Shown here one piece after another: positions 1 to 8,360 of a stretch of 64,000 nucleotides of DNA. Where the stretch lies: the NCBI GenBank assembly GCA_045589355.1, contig JAZNOW010000011.1:62001-126000 (forward strand), written 5' to 3'. Made by a program: the position numbers and the translations under genes. The notes beneath the pieces are model-generated. The model did not search any database. It worked only from the letters and a program-made list of their open reading frames with translations, and was not told the origin of the DNA. The stretch's first letter is position 1. Each line of letters begins with the position of its first letter. The stretch is from RUG563 sp045589355. GTDB taxonomy: Bacteria; Bacillota; Clostridia; Christensenellales; Aristaeellaceae.

Positions 1-1386
1 GATGCCGATATCGTTCAGCAACCCTACGGTGGCCACGTTCAGGCTGTTTTTGAGGGCGGTGCGCACGGTTACGGCACCGTAATAGAGGTGGCCGCTGTTG
101 CGGGGGGAATAGTTGCCGAATTTGCGGGGGGTATCATCCAGAACGCTGGCGGTCATATAGCCGTGGGACTGGATGGCCGGGGCAAACACGGCCAGCGGCT
201 TCAGGGCCGAGCCTGGCTGGCGGCGCAGCTGGGTGGCCCGGTTCAGGCCCCGCTGCACCTGATAGCTGCGGCCCCCTGTGATGGCCCGCACCGCCCCCGT
301 CTTCACGTCCACGCTGGCCATGGCGCCCTGCACCTGCTCGCCGTCCGAAGCGTCGGCAGGGAAAGCGCTGCTTTTTGCGAATTGCGCATCCATCACGTCC
401 TGCTGCTGCGTATCCAGCGCCGTATAGATGTGGTAGCCGGATGCCAGCAGGGTATCTGCATCAAGGGAAAGCAGTTTCTGGGCTTCGTCAAGGGCAGCAT
501 CGGTATACCAGCCGTACATGTTCTTTGTATCCTTCGGGGCAACAAGGGCTATTTCTTCCGCCAGGCTTTGCCGATAGGCTTCCTGAGTGAGCATATCGTT
601 TTCCAGCATAGTGGAAAGGATGTAGTTGCGGCGGGAGGCGTTTGCCTCCATGTTCAGGTGCGGGGCATAGGCGGAAGGGGCTTTGATGATGGCGGCAAGG
701 CAGGCGCCCTGGGCAGGGGTCAGTTCTTCTGCCGATACGCCGAAATAGGCCCGGGCGGCGGCTTCAATGCCGTAAGCACCGCGGCCAAAGTAGATGAAAT
801 TCAGGTACATTTCCAGGATTTCTTCCTTGCTGCACTGCATTTCCAGCCGGGTGGCCAGGTAGATTTCTTCCATCTTCCGGGCGATGGTTTTCTGGCTGCT
901 CAGGTGGCTGAGCTTGATCAGCTGCTGTGTGATGGTGGATGCGCCCTGGGAATACTCGCCGGAGCGGATGTTGGCAAGAATGGCGCTGAAAATGCGCACG
1001 ATATCAAAGCCGGAATGGTCGAAAAAGCGCAGGTCCTCGGCGGCCAGAAAGGCATCCTGCACATGCCGGGGCACCTTGGACAAAGGGATGCTGATGCGGT
1101 TCTGGCTGCTTTGCACCTTGGTAATTTCTGCACCGTGCATGTCGTACATGACGCCGGTCTGGGGCAGGTGGGTCAGCTTGTTCATATCAAGTGTTTGCCA
1201 ATGGCCCACGTCGAACACAAAATAAAAGGCAATGGCGGAAAAAACGAAAAGAACACCGGAAAACAGCAGGATCCTGCGGCCGGTATGACGTTTTCCTTTG
1301 GAAAGCCCATCCAGTTGAGCGGCTTCTTCCTTCTCTTCCCGTTTGTTCATTTTTTCCATGGAACGGGTCCATTTATCCTTGCGCAT
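1..1386 (-). CDS. Class A penicillin-binding protein (PBP1A-like), 3' part cut off by window edge
   Basis: This is a bifunctional peptidoglycan glycosyltransferase/transpeptidase that polymerises and cross-links cell wall outside the membrane. The 462 visible codons start at 1386, ten bases after AAAGGAGG; an in-frame ATG at 1407 sits before that site and is less likely. A short basic cytoplasmic tail is followed by one membrane anchor (about residues 35-55). The GT51 domain shows EDLRFFDHSGFD with the catalytic Glu, GASTITQQL, RKMEE and KEEILEMYLN. The transpeptidase begins with the SxxK motif (SALK in QPGSALKPLAVF), and the SxN motif (SLN) lies just before the edge. The KTG motif must lie outside the window. 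It is divergent from the FtsH-like gene. The family call is firm; which PBP1 paralogue it is cannot be told. Confidence 0.93.
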   Translation of the reverse strand, partial: MRKDKWTRSMEKMNKREEKEEAAQLDGLSKGKRHTGRRILLFSGVLFVFSAIAFYFVFDVGHWQTLDMNKLTHLPQTGVMYDMHGAEITKVQSSQNRISIPLSKVPRHVQDAFLAAEDLRFFDHSGFDIVRIFSAILANIRSGEYSQGASTITQQLIKLSHLSSQKTIARKMEEIYLATRLEMQCSKEEILEMYLNFIYFGRGAYGIEAAARAYFGVSAEELTPAQGACLAAIIKAPSAYAPHLNMEANASRRNYILSTMLENDMLTQEAYRQSLAEEIALVAPKDTKNMYGWYTDAALDEAQKLLSLDADTLLASGYHIYTALDTQQQDVMDAQFAKSSAFPADASDGEQVQGAMASVDVKTGAVRAITGGRSYQVQRGLNRATQLRRQPGSALKPLAVFAPAIQSHGYMTASVLDDTPRKFGNYSPRNSGHLYYGAVTVRTALKNSLNVATVGLLNDIGI

Positions 1387-1474
1387 GCACCCTGCGCCTC
1401 CTTTCATGGCCATTGTGCCCGGAAAAAGCCTGCCATAAAGATGAGAATGATTGGCAGCGTACCACATATTACCG

Positions 1475-1516
1475 TGGACAGGCGCTGCAGGCGGTTTGTA
1501 TACTGTACATACAAAC
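1475..1516 (+). promoter_or_regulatory. Promoter of the ftsH-like gene overlapped by a 23-bp inverted repeat
   Basis: A -35 box TGGACA (1475-1480) and a -10 box TATACT (1499-1504) are separated by 18 bases. A nearly perfect inverted repeat covers 1494-1516, with arms GTTTGTAT and ATACAAAC around ACTGTAC, so it covers the -10 box and the likely start of transcription. This is what a repressor operator looks like; the symmetry resembles GntR-family sites, but no such regulator gene is in the window. Confidence 0.6.
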
Positions 1517-1536
1517 AACCGGAAGGATGGAACAAC

Positions 1537-3174
1537 ATGCAAAAAGAAAGAAAATGGGCTGCCGGGCTGCTTGCCGTGATGTTTGCGGCGCTTTGCCTGG
1601 CATTGCTGACAGAGGATACACGAAATGAGCGCAGGGAGGTGGCATACCCTGCTTTTATGGCAATGGCAAAAGAGGGAAGTGTGGAAAAGGTGCTGCTTGA
1701 AGATGCAGGCTTGTGGCAGGCTACCCTAAAAAACGGAGAAGAGATCCTGACCCCCAATCCCCGAACGCCGGATGCCAAAGCGTCGCTTCTGGAGATGGGG
1801 ATCCATGTGGAAGAAAAGGAAAAAGTGCACGTTGCGCCGCTGCTTGTGATGGGGATGCTTTTGTTTCTGATGCTTCGGCAGCAGAAGGGAAGCGGCATGG
1901 AAAAAATGATGCATACAGACAGCGGAGGAAAAGGAGAAAAGATCACCTTTGAGGATCTTGTGATCGGCGAAGAAACGCTCAGCGGTATGCAGGATCTGGT
2001 CCATTATCTGAATGCACCGGAGCGGTACGAAAAAATGGGGGCCCGGCCGCCCAGGGGTGTATTGCTTTACGGCCCGCCCGGAACGGGCAAAACCATGCTG
2101 GCCAAAGCCCTGGCAGGCGAAACGGGCAAGCCGTTTTTTGCCGTCAGCGGATCGGATTTTGTGCAGGTGTATGTGGGCGTGGGGGCCGGGCGCATCCGTT
2201 CGCTGTTCAGAAAAGCCCGGAAAGCAGGCGGAGGCGTGATTTTCATTGATGAAATTGACGCCATCGGCAAAGCAAGGGATCAGGGCAACGACGAAAGGGA
2301 ACAGACCCTCAACGCCCTCTTGACGGAAATGAACGGGTTTTCCGGCAAAGACGGGGTGATCGTGCTGGCGGCCACCAACCGGATGGATACGCTGGATGGG
2401 GCGCTTTTAAGAGAGGGCAGGTTTGACCGGCATATCGAAGTGGGATTGCCGGGGAAGGAGGAAAGAAGGAGAATTCTCAAAATCCACAGCCGCAACAAGC
2501 CGCTGGAGGAACAGGTTTCCCTCGCTGCATGGGCGGAAAAGACGGCCCTGTTTTCCGGTGCACAGCTGGAGAGCATGATGAACGAAGCGGCCATCCGCGC
2601 CGTAAGGGAAGGAAAAGAGAAAATCGAGGAAGCGCACATGGAAGCGGCTTTTCGTTTCCAGACGGCAGGGGATGAAAAGGCCATGGCGGCAAACGAAAGG
2701 GAAAAATGGATGATTGCCTGCCATGAAGCAGGGCATGCCCTGCTGACCCATCTTTTGCTGCCGCAAAGCCGCTTGACCCATTTGACCATCCTGCCTTCCA
2801 ACAAGGGGGCAGCAGGGTACAGCCTGTCCGTACAGGAAGACAGGCTGCTGTACACAAGGCAGGAGTTGATGCACCACATGGCCGTGGCCCTTGGGGGAAG
2901 AGCGGCGGAGGAAGAAGTGTTTGGCAAAATGCAGGTGACAAACGGTGCGGCAAGCGATTTGAAAAAAGCGAAAGCCATGGCGGAAGAAATGGCGGCATGG
3001 CAGATGAGCGATGAAGAGGATGAACAGAAAGCCGGGCGTGCCCTGATGCAGGAGGGCTATGCGCTGGCAATGGAAAAAGTGCGGCATAACCGGCCGCGGC
3101 TTCTTCGGCTTGCCCGGGCACTGATGGAAAAAGAAACCCTTCGCGGGGAGGAAATTGTTCAATTTATGGCATGA
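1537..3174 (+). CDS. ftsH: FtsH-like ATP-dependent membrane zinc protease
   Basis: This is an AAA+ membrane-anchored metalloprotease of 545 residues that unfolds and degrades membrane and cytosolic proteins. Two membrane segments (about 7-25 and 98-114) flank a small extracytoplasmic domain. The AAA module has Walker A GPPGTGKT (179-186), Walker B FIDEID (236-241), a pore loop FVQVYVGVGA, and the arginine-bearing LLREGRFDRH. The zinc site is HEAGH (396-400), and the later Asp ligand lies in TNGAASDLKKA. The start at 1537 follows GGAAGGA by nine bases; the same open frame extends far upstream, but that part only shadows the PBP gene. It is shorter than the usual 600-650 residues, mainly at the ends, so it may be a second, specialised FtsH. 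Confidence 0.9.
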   Translation: MQKERKWAAGLLAVMFAALCLALLTEDTRNERREVAYPAFMAMAKEGSVEKVLLEDAGLWQATLKNGEEILTPNPRTPDAKASLLEMGIHVEEKEKVHVAPLLVMGMLLFLMLRQQKGSGMEKMMHTDSGGKGEKITFEDLVIGEETLSGMQDLVHYLNAPERYEKMGARPPRGVLLYGPPGTGKTMLAKALAGETGKPFFAVSGSDFVQVYVGVGAGRIRSLFRKARKAGGGVIFIDEIDAIGKARDQGNDEREQTLNALLTEMNGFSGKDGVIVLAATNRMDTLDGALLREGRFDRHIEVGLPGKEERRRILKIHSRNKPLEEQVSLAAWAEKTALFSGAQLESMMNEAAIRAVREGKEKIEEAHMEAAFRFQTAGDEKAMAANEREKWMIACHEAGHALLTHLLLPQSRLTHLTILPSNKGAAGYSLSVQEDRLLYTRQELMHHMAVALGGRAAEEEVFGKMQVTNGAASDLKKAKAMAEEMAAWQMSDEEDEQKAGRALMQEGYALAMEKVRHNRPRLLRLARALMEKETLRGEEIVQFMA

Positions 3175-3197
3175 GAGGGACAAATGCAAAAAGGGGG

Positions 3198-3226
3198 TAG
3201 AAAAAAGAGAAGAATTTATGTATAAT
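3198..3226 (+). promoter_or_regulatory. Probable promoter of the solute-binding protein gene
   Basis: A consensus -10 box TATAAT (3221-3226) is preceded at 17 bases by TAGAAA (3198-3203), which matches four of six -35 positions. It lies between the ftsH-like stop and the GTG start at 3260, so the solute-binding protein and kinase genes probably have their own transcript. Confidence 0.55.
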
Positions 3227-3259
3227 ATGGAGTGGACTATCGGGAAGGAGGTTCCTTTT

Positions 3260-4768
3260 GTGACGAAAAGGATCTTTTGTGCTGCCCTGGCCATGATCAT
3301 GCTGATGGGCGCCGTATGCTATGCAGAAGAGGAAAAAACGCCTGATTTTACCATGGCGGGTTTTGATGATACCAATTACCGCGACTGGGAAACCAACCTG
3401 TTTTTTGAACGGCTGGAAAACATCACCGGCGTCACGTTTGCCTATCAGCAGTTCAAGAAGGCCGATGAATGGCAGGCTTACAAAGACGGCCTGACCAGGG
3501 ACGGCGAAAAGGCAGACGTGCTGTTCAAGGCGGGGCTTTCCACGTCCGAATGCATCCGCCTGTATGAAGAGGGCGTGCTGGTGGACCTGAAGCCTTACCT
3601 GCAGGAATGCTGCCCGGCGCTTTATGCCTATCTGCAGGAGCATCCCGACGTGATGGATGCCATCACCCTGCCCGGCGGGCAGATTGTGGCGCTTCCTTAC
3701 ATTACCGAAACCCCGGTGCAGAACTATATCTGGGTGAACACCACCTGGCTCAAAAGAGTGGGGAAGGAAATGCCCGCCAATGTGCAGGAAATGGAAGAGG
3801 TGCTGGTGGCGTTCCGGGATATGGATCCCAACCGGAACGGGCGCGCCGACGAAGTGCCGCTGGGCTTTATGGGCCCCTTTGACCTGAAATTCCTGGCCCA
3901 CGGCTTTGGGCTGGTGGCCAATGACTATAACATTTTTGTGGAAGACGGCCAGGTGAAATACCTGCCGCTGGAAAAGAACTTCCGTCCGTTCGTGGAATGG
4001 TGCCGGAAACTGTATGCGGAAGGCCTGCTGGAGGATGACGGCTTCATGATCACCACCAGCATGCGCACCCAGCGCGTGGCCGGGGCTCAGGAAACGCCCA
4101 TGTACGGCATGATCATCACCCCCATGGCGCAGGATGCGTTCCGGGTGGATTACGCCGATGAGTATGAAATTATGATGCCCCTGGCTTATGAAGGCAAGCA
4201 GCAGTACCGGGATTATACGGGCACTGTGCTGCGGGGCACCTTTGCCGTGACCTGCTCCTGCGACCAGGTGGAAAAGGTGCTGGAGTGGGTGGATTATCTG
4301 TACACCCCCGAAGGCAACATCCTGGCCACTGCCGGGAAGGAAGGGGAAAGCTTCTACTTTAACCCCGACGGTACCTGGAGCCTTTCCGAAACAACGGCGG
4401 GCAACACCTACTTTTCCATTACCGATCTCATTTCCGGCGGCGCCACCGCCCCCGGCCTGCTCAACGATGCTTTCCAGCGCCGGTATGCCGACAGCAAAAA
4501 GATGCTGGAGAACATTGCCAGTCAGGATGAATTCAAACAGTACCTGGTGATGCCTTATCCCTATTACCACCTTACCAAGGAACAGGCTGCTTTCATTGCC
4601 CCCCTGCAGATGGAACTGGGCGCCTATGTGGACACCATGATGGGCCAGTTCATCCGGGGCGATGTGGAATTGAATGACCAGACCTGGGCCCAGTTCGAAA
4701 CCACGCTGGACGACATGGGCGTTACGGAATTCATTGCCTTCTGGCAGCAGATTTTAGAAGCACGTTAA
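3260..4768 (+). CDS. Extracellular solute-binding protein (ABC-transporter type, family 1)
   Basis: A secreted carbohydrate-type solute-binding protein of 502 residues. The GTG at 3260 is chosen because AAGGAGG lies about nine bases before it and the product then opens with a signal peptide (basic TKR, hydrophobic core, end near VCYA-EEE). The Cys near the end of the core is not in a proper lipobox, so the predicted product is cleaved by signal peptidase I rather than lipidated, which is unusual for a monoderm binding protein. The mature part has the typical lobes, such as GVLVDLKPYLQE and TLPGGQIVALPYI. No permease or ATPase gene is nearby. The kinase gene follows after 13 bases, so a sugar or sugar derivative is a reasonable guess for the ligand; the ligand itself is unknown. 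Confidence 0.8.
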   Translation: MTKRIFCAALAMIMLMGAVCYAEEEKTPDFTMAGFDDTNYRDWETNLFFERLENITGVTFAYQQFKKADEWQAYKDGLTRDGEKADVLFKAGLSTSECIRLYEEGVLVDLKPYLQECCPALYAYLQEHPDVMDAITLPGGQIVALPYITETPVQNYIWVNTTWLKRVGKEMPANVQEMEEVLVAFRDMDPNRNGRADEVPLGFMGPFDLKFLAHGFGLVANDYNIFVEDGQVKYLPLEKNFRPFVEWCRKLYAEGLLEDDGFMITTSMRTQRVAGAQETPMYGMIITPMAQDAFRVDYADEYEIMMPLAYEGKQQYRDYTGTVLRGTFAVTCSCDQVEKVLEWVDYLYTPEGNILATAGKEGESFYFNPDGTWSLSETTAGNTYFSITDLISGGATAPGLLNDAFQRRYADSKKMLENIASQDEFKQYLVMPYPYYHLTKEQAAFIAPLQMELGAYVDTMMGQFIRGDVELNDQTWAQFETTLDDMGVTEFIAFWQQILEAR

Positions 4769-4781
4769 GGAGGAAAACATC

Positions 4782-6077
4782 ATGGACAGCTATGCACACC
4801 TGCTGGCAGCCATTCGCAGGCCCTATGCTACGGAACGCTTCAACCGCCTCTACGGTCACCGGGAAGGTGGCCTGGCTTACCAGATTACCCGGTATTCCCG
4901 GCTTGTGAAGGCCCATGAAGATATTTTCCACGATACCCATGCCCCCCTGTACATGGTGAGCGCTCCCGGCCGTACGGAAATTGGCGGCAACCATACCGAC
5001 CATAACAACGGCTGTGTGCTGGCGGCGGCGGTGAACCTGGATACGCTGGCCTGTGTTTCCAAAACGGACGATATGGTGGTGCGCATCCACAGCGAAGGCT
5101 ATCCGGAGCTGGTGGTGGACCTGACTGAAACGGACGTGAAGGAAGAAGAAAAGGGCACGTCTGCCGCTTTGGTGCGCGGCGTGGCCAAGGGCCTGAAGGA
5201 GAGGGGCTTCAACGTGGGCGGCTTTCACGCAGCGGTGGTTTCCAGCGTGATGGGCGGCAGCGGCCTTTCCTCCTCGGCGGCGTATGAAGTGATGGTATCC
5301 CGCATTTTTGAAGCGCTGTATAACGAAAAGGAAATGGACGCCACGGCCCGGGCTCAGCTTTCCCAGTATGCGGAAAACGTGTACTTTGGCAAGCCCTCCG
5401 GCCTGATGGACCAGATGGCCTGCTCCACCGGTGGCCTGGTGAACATTGATTTCAAGGGCCAGCCCAAGGTGAAGCCTTTGCAGTTCAATTTCGGCCAGCA
5501 TGGGTATCAGCTGGTGGTGGTGGCGCCCGGCGGCAGCCATGATAACCTGACGGACGAATATGCCGCCATTCGCACTGAAATGCAGGATGTGGCCGGCTTC
5601 TTCGGCGAAAAGACCCTCCGCGGTGTGCGGCCGGAGCAATTGATGCAGAACATGCAGGCTTTGAGCCGGCAGTTTGGCGAGCGGGCCGTGCTGCGGGCCA
5701 TGCATTTCTTTGCCGAAAACGAACGGGTGAAGCAGCAGGTGAATGCCCTGCAGCAAAGCGACCTGAACGCGTTCTTTGCGGCGGTGAATGCATCCGGCAA
5801 GAGCAGCTGGACGCTGCTGCAGAATATTTACCCCTCCGGCAGCACTTCCCAGGCACTGGCGCTGGCTTTGGCCCTGGCGGAAAACATTTTGCAGGGCAAG
5901 GGCGCCTGCCGCGTGCACGGCGGCGGTTTTGCCGGCACCACGCTGAACTTTGTGCCCGAAGGGGACGTGGATGCCTTTGTCAAGTGCATGGAGCAGGCCT
6001 TTGGCCCCGATTGCTGCGTGGTATTGGACGTGCGGCAGGATGGCCCCTGCACCGTGTTTACCTCCGAAGAAAACTAA
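4782..6077 (+). CDS. Galactokinase-like GHMP kinase
   Basis: A GHMP-superfamily sugar kinase of 431 residues that most resembles galactokinase, which phosphorylates galactose at C1 in the Leloir pathway. Motif 1 reads APGRTEIGGNHTDHNNG instead of the usual GRxNLIGEHTDY. Motif 2 is MGGSGLSSSAA, the catalytic Asp is probably in PSGLMDQMACS, and motif 3 is CRVHGGGFAGTTLNF. AAGGAGG lies just before the ATG. It follows the solute-binding protein by 13 bases, which suggests co-transcription and a shared substrate. Variants with this first motif occur in Clostridia and are usually annotated galactokinase, but the changed motif leaves the sugar open, and galT/galE genes are not in the window. Confidence 0.78.
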   Translation: MDSYAHLLAAIRRPYATERFNRLYGHREGGLAYQITRYSRLVKAHEDIFHDTHAPLYMVSAPGRTEIGGNHTDHNNGCVLAAAVNLDTLACVSKTDDMVVRIHSEGYPELVVDLTETDVKEEEKGTSAALVRGVAKGLKERGFNVGGFHAAVVSSVMGGSGLSSSAAYEVMVSRIFEALYNEKEMDATARAQLSQYAENVYFGKPSGLMDQMACSTGGLVNIDFKGQPKVKPLQFNFGQHGYQLVVVAPGGSHDNLTDEYAAIRTEMQDVAGFFGEKTLRGVRPEQLMQNMQALSRQFGERAVLRAMHFFAENERVKQQVNALQQSDLNAFFAAVNASGKSSWTLLQNIYPSGSTSQALALALALAENILQGKGACRVHGGGFAGTTLNFVPEGDVDAFVKCMEQAFGPDCCVVLDVRQDGPCTVFTSEEN

Positions 6078-6088
6078 ACGAATTTTTT

Positions 6089-6121
6089 CAGCCATCCGGC
6101 ATGCATATGAGCGGATGGCTG
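6089..6121 (+). repeat. Ten-bp inverted repeat between kinase and membrane-protein genes
   Basis: CAGCCATCCG (6089-6098) pairs with CGGATGGCTG (6112-6121) across a 13-base loop. A run of T lies upstream and only a mixed T-poor tail follows, so it is not a standard terminator on either strand. It may stabilise the 3' end of the kinase message. Confidence 0.5.
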
Positions 6122-6140
6122 CTTCTGTTCAGGAGGCAAA

Positions 6141-6734
6141 ATGGCTGATATTCTGGGTGCGGCAGCAGGCTGCTGCATGATGGTGATGGTGCTGATGCTG
6201 GTAGGCACGTTTCTTGCCCGCATTGGTGTGTTGACAAGTGAAAAGGTGCGTCTGGCAGGGCGTGTATTTGGCCGGTGCGGGCTGTTTTCCATTGGAATAT
6301 ATGGCCTTTCTTTTGTGCTGGAATGGTTTTTGTACGGCACGGACCAGCTGCTGATGATGGAAGGAATGCTGCGCCATGGGCTGTTTTTTCATCTGTATGT
6401 CTATACGGCGCCTGCCCATGCATGGATGCAACTGCAGTACATGCTCATGGCTTTTTCCGGGATGATGGTTTATGCCGCCATGCACATGGAGCACGGCAGG
6501 AAAACGGCGGAGAAAAGCCTGGTTTTCTTTTACATGCTGCCGGGGATGGCCGTTTGTTTTCTGCCCTCTGCGGTGGGCTTTGTGCCGCTGCTTCTGGCTT
6601 TTGCGGTGCTGATTTTCAGAAAATATATCCATCCGGAAAAGATGCTGAACCATGAAGGATGGATGTACGGCGTGTACGCCTTGTTTTCCCTTATTCAGGG
6701 GATCTGCGTGTACCGGATGGTATCGGGGGTGTGA
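6141..6734 (+). CDS. Multi-pass membrane protein of unknown function
   Basis: A 197-residue protein made almost entirely of hydrophobic segments; I count about six possible membrane helices. AGGAGG sits five bases before the ATG. I do not recognise a family motif. Unusual features are its many Met residues and several His residues near helix ends (HAWMQLQYM, MHMEHGRK). The mannosyltransferase-like gene follows after four bases, so the two are likely translated from one message and may work together at the membrane, for instance in moving or supplying a lipid-linked sugar; that link is inference from position only. Confidence 0.6.
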   Translation: MADILGAAAGCCMMVMVLMLVGTFLARIGVLTSEKVRLAGRVFGRCGLFSIGIYGLSFVLEWFLYGTDQLLMMEGMLRHGLFFHLYVYTAPAHAWMQLQYMLMAFSGMMVYAAMHMEHGRKTAEKSLVFFYMLPGMAVCFLPSAVGFVPLLLAFAVLIFRKYIHPEKMLNHEGWMYGVYALFSLIQGICVYRMVSGV

Positions 6735-6738
6735 GGGA

Positions 6739-7851
6739 ATGAAGAAAAAACTTTGCACCTGGGCTATAGCGGCCCTTTCCGTTTTGCTGATCCACGATAT
6801 GATGCTGCTTGTCAGCTGTTTTCTGATGGAAGGGCAGATAACGTTCGACGGGGTGAGGAACCTTGTTGCAGAGCGGCTTGCTATGCCCGGGGATGCACAG
6901 CGGTATTTGCAGATCGCAAGGGTAGGGTATGTGACGGAAGGGCCGGATGCTATCAACCTGGTGTTTTATCCGTTGTATCCGTTTTTGATGCGCATTTTTT
7001 CCTTTGGGGTTATGGATCTGGCAGCGGTGGGGATGGCCATCTCCCGGCTTTGCCTGATGGGCGCCGGTGTGTGCCTGTTTGAACTGGCCAGGACAGAAGG
7101 CGGCGAAAAAGCAGCATGGTCCAGCGTAGCGCTGTTTGCGGTGTACCCGTTTTCCATGTTCACGGTGGGCGTGTATACGGAAAGCCTGTTTTTGCTATTG
7201 TCCATTGGCTGCATGCTGGCCATCCGAAAAGACAGGATGGCAGCAGCCGGTGTGATTGGTTTTCTGGCGGCGCTGACCAGGGTACAGGGCATGCTGCTGG
7301 TTTTCCCGGCGGTGTATCATGTGGTGGAAGGAAGGCTTGGGAAGGAAAGGAAAAACATCACCTGGCGGGATGGGGCGGTGCTCCTGATTCCAATGGGTTT
7401 TGTGGTATACCTTGGCATCAATCATGCTTTGTACGGCAATGCTTTTCAGTTCCTTGCGTATGAAGCAGGAGAACCCTGGTACCAGTCGACGAAGTGGATC
7501 GGCGAGAATATTTTTGTGCAGTTCCACAATGCGCTTTCTTTTGAAGGACTGGGGATGATCATTTACTGGCCCCAGATCATTCTGTATTTCCTGGCGGCAT
7601 GGGTTTTGTTTGCCGGTATCCGCAGCAAGATGCGGATGGAGTATCTGCTTTACGGCGCGGTATACCTGGGGTTCACCTATCTTTCGGGCTGGATGATCAG
7701 CGGCGGGCGGTATATGCTGTGCTGTTTTCCGCTCTTTTTGATCATGGGCACACTGAAAAACGAGAAAGTGAAATTGATCGCATTGGCGGGCAGTGCTGTA
7801 TTCTTTTTCCTGTACAGCCACATGTTTTTGCTGGGCTATGCCATCATGTAG
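6739..7851 (+). CDS. PIG-V-like mannosyltransferase family membrane protein
   Basis: A 370-residue multi-pass membrane protein resembling the PIG-V (GT76-like) mannosyltransferases, which transfer sugars from lipid-phosphate donors on the outer face of the membrane. The first loop carries GDAQRYLQIARVGY and NLVFYPLYPFLMR, matching the family's conserved acidic loop and FYPLYP signature; ALFAVYPFSMF and YTESLFLLLSIG follow. Later parts are further membrane helices ending near the C-terminus. Start 6739 is chosen because the upstream part of the frame only shadows the previous gene. The ribosome binding site is weak, so coupling to the upstream gene is likely. The acceptor is unknown. Confidence 0.7.
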   Translation: MKKKLCTWAIAALSVLLIHDMMLLVSCFLMEGQITFDGVRNLVAERLAMPGDAQRYLQIARVGYVTEGPDAINLVFYPLYPFLMRIFSFGVMDLAAVGMAISRLCLMGAGVCLFELARTEGGEKAAWSSVALFAVYPFSMFTVGVYTESLFLLLSIGCMLAIRKDRMAAAGVIGFLAALTRVQGMLLVFPAVYHVVEGRLGKERKNITWRDGAVLLIPMGFVVYLGINHALYGNAFQFLAYEAGEPWYQSTKWIGENIFVQFHNALSFEGLGMIIYWPQIILYFLAAWVLFAGIRSKMRMEYLLYGAVYLGFTYLSGWMISGGRYMLCCFPLFLIMGTLKNEKVKLIALAGSAVFFFLYSHMFLLGYAIM

Positions 7852-7853
7852 AG

Positions 7854-7883
7854 TTGACAGGGCAAGGAAACAAGCGGTATAAT
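7854..7883 (+). promoter_or_regulatory. Promoter of the tsaE-tsaB-rimI operon
   Basis: Consensus TTGACA (7854-7859) and TATAAT (7878-7883) are spaced 18 bases apart, directly after the mannosyltransferase stop. A GAAGGAGG ribosome binding site and the tsaE ATG follow. Confidence 0.85.
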
Positions 7884-7916
7884 ATTTCAGTTTGAAACAC
7901 GAAGGAGGGAACGGGC

Positions 7917-8360
7917 ATGAAAAGCTGTTCTGCTCAGGAGACCCGGGCCATCGGTGCAAAGCTTTCCGGACATTTGCAGCCGGGGGACGTGGTGCTGCTG
8001 GAAGGGTATCTTGGTGCCGGAAAAAGCGAAATGGCCCGGGGCGTGGCAAGAGGCCTTGGCATTGCAGGCGCTGTGCCCAGCCCTTCCTTTACCATCCTGA
8101 ATGCTTACGACGAAGGCCGCATCCCCCTGTATCATTTTGACTGGTACCGCATTGAAGATCCCAACGAGATTTACGAAATGGGGATGGATGAGCAGCTGGG
8201 CGGCGATGGCGTGGCGCTGATCGAATGGAGCGAAAAGGCAAAGGAATGTTTGCCCGGAAAGCTGCTGAAAATCACCATTGTGCCGGTGGATGAAAACACC
8301 CGGGAGATCACGTTTGAGCCCATGGGCGGCTTTGTGTTTGAGGAGAATTGGCTGAAATGA
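7917..8360 (+). CDS. tsaE: tRNA threonylcarbamoyladenosine biosynthesis ATPase TsaE
   Basis: The 147-residue P-loop ATPase that works with TsaB and TsaD to put threonylcarbamoyl on A37 of ANN-decoding tRNAs. Walker A is EGYLGAGKSE near residue 30. The switch-like PSPSFTILNAY and the conserved HFDWYRIEDPNEIYEMGMDE and ALIEWSE segments are intact. Length is normal. A strong GAAGGAGG precedes the ATG. The stop overlaps the tsaB start in ATGA, so translation is coupled. TsaD is not in the window. Confidence 0.95.
   Translation: MKSCSAQETRAIGAKLSGHLQPGDVVLLEGYLGAGKSEMARGVARGLGIAGAVPSPSFTILNAYDEGRIPLYHFDWYRIEDPNEIYEMGMDEQLGGDGVALIEWSEKAKECLPGKLLKITIVPVDENTREITFEPMGGFVFEENWLK

Noticed and set aside
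88..1536. Long plus-strand open frame before the FtsH-like gene
   Set aside because: It only shadows the minus-strand PBP, which has all family motifs; the FtsH-like protein starts at 1537 with a ribosome binding site.
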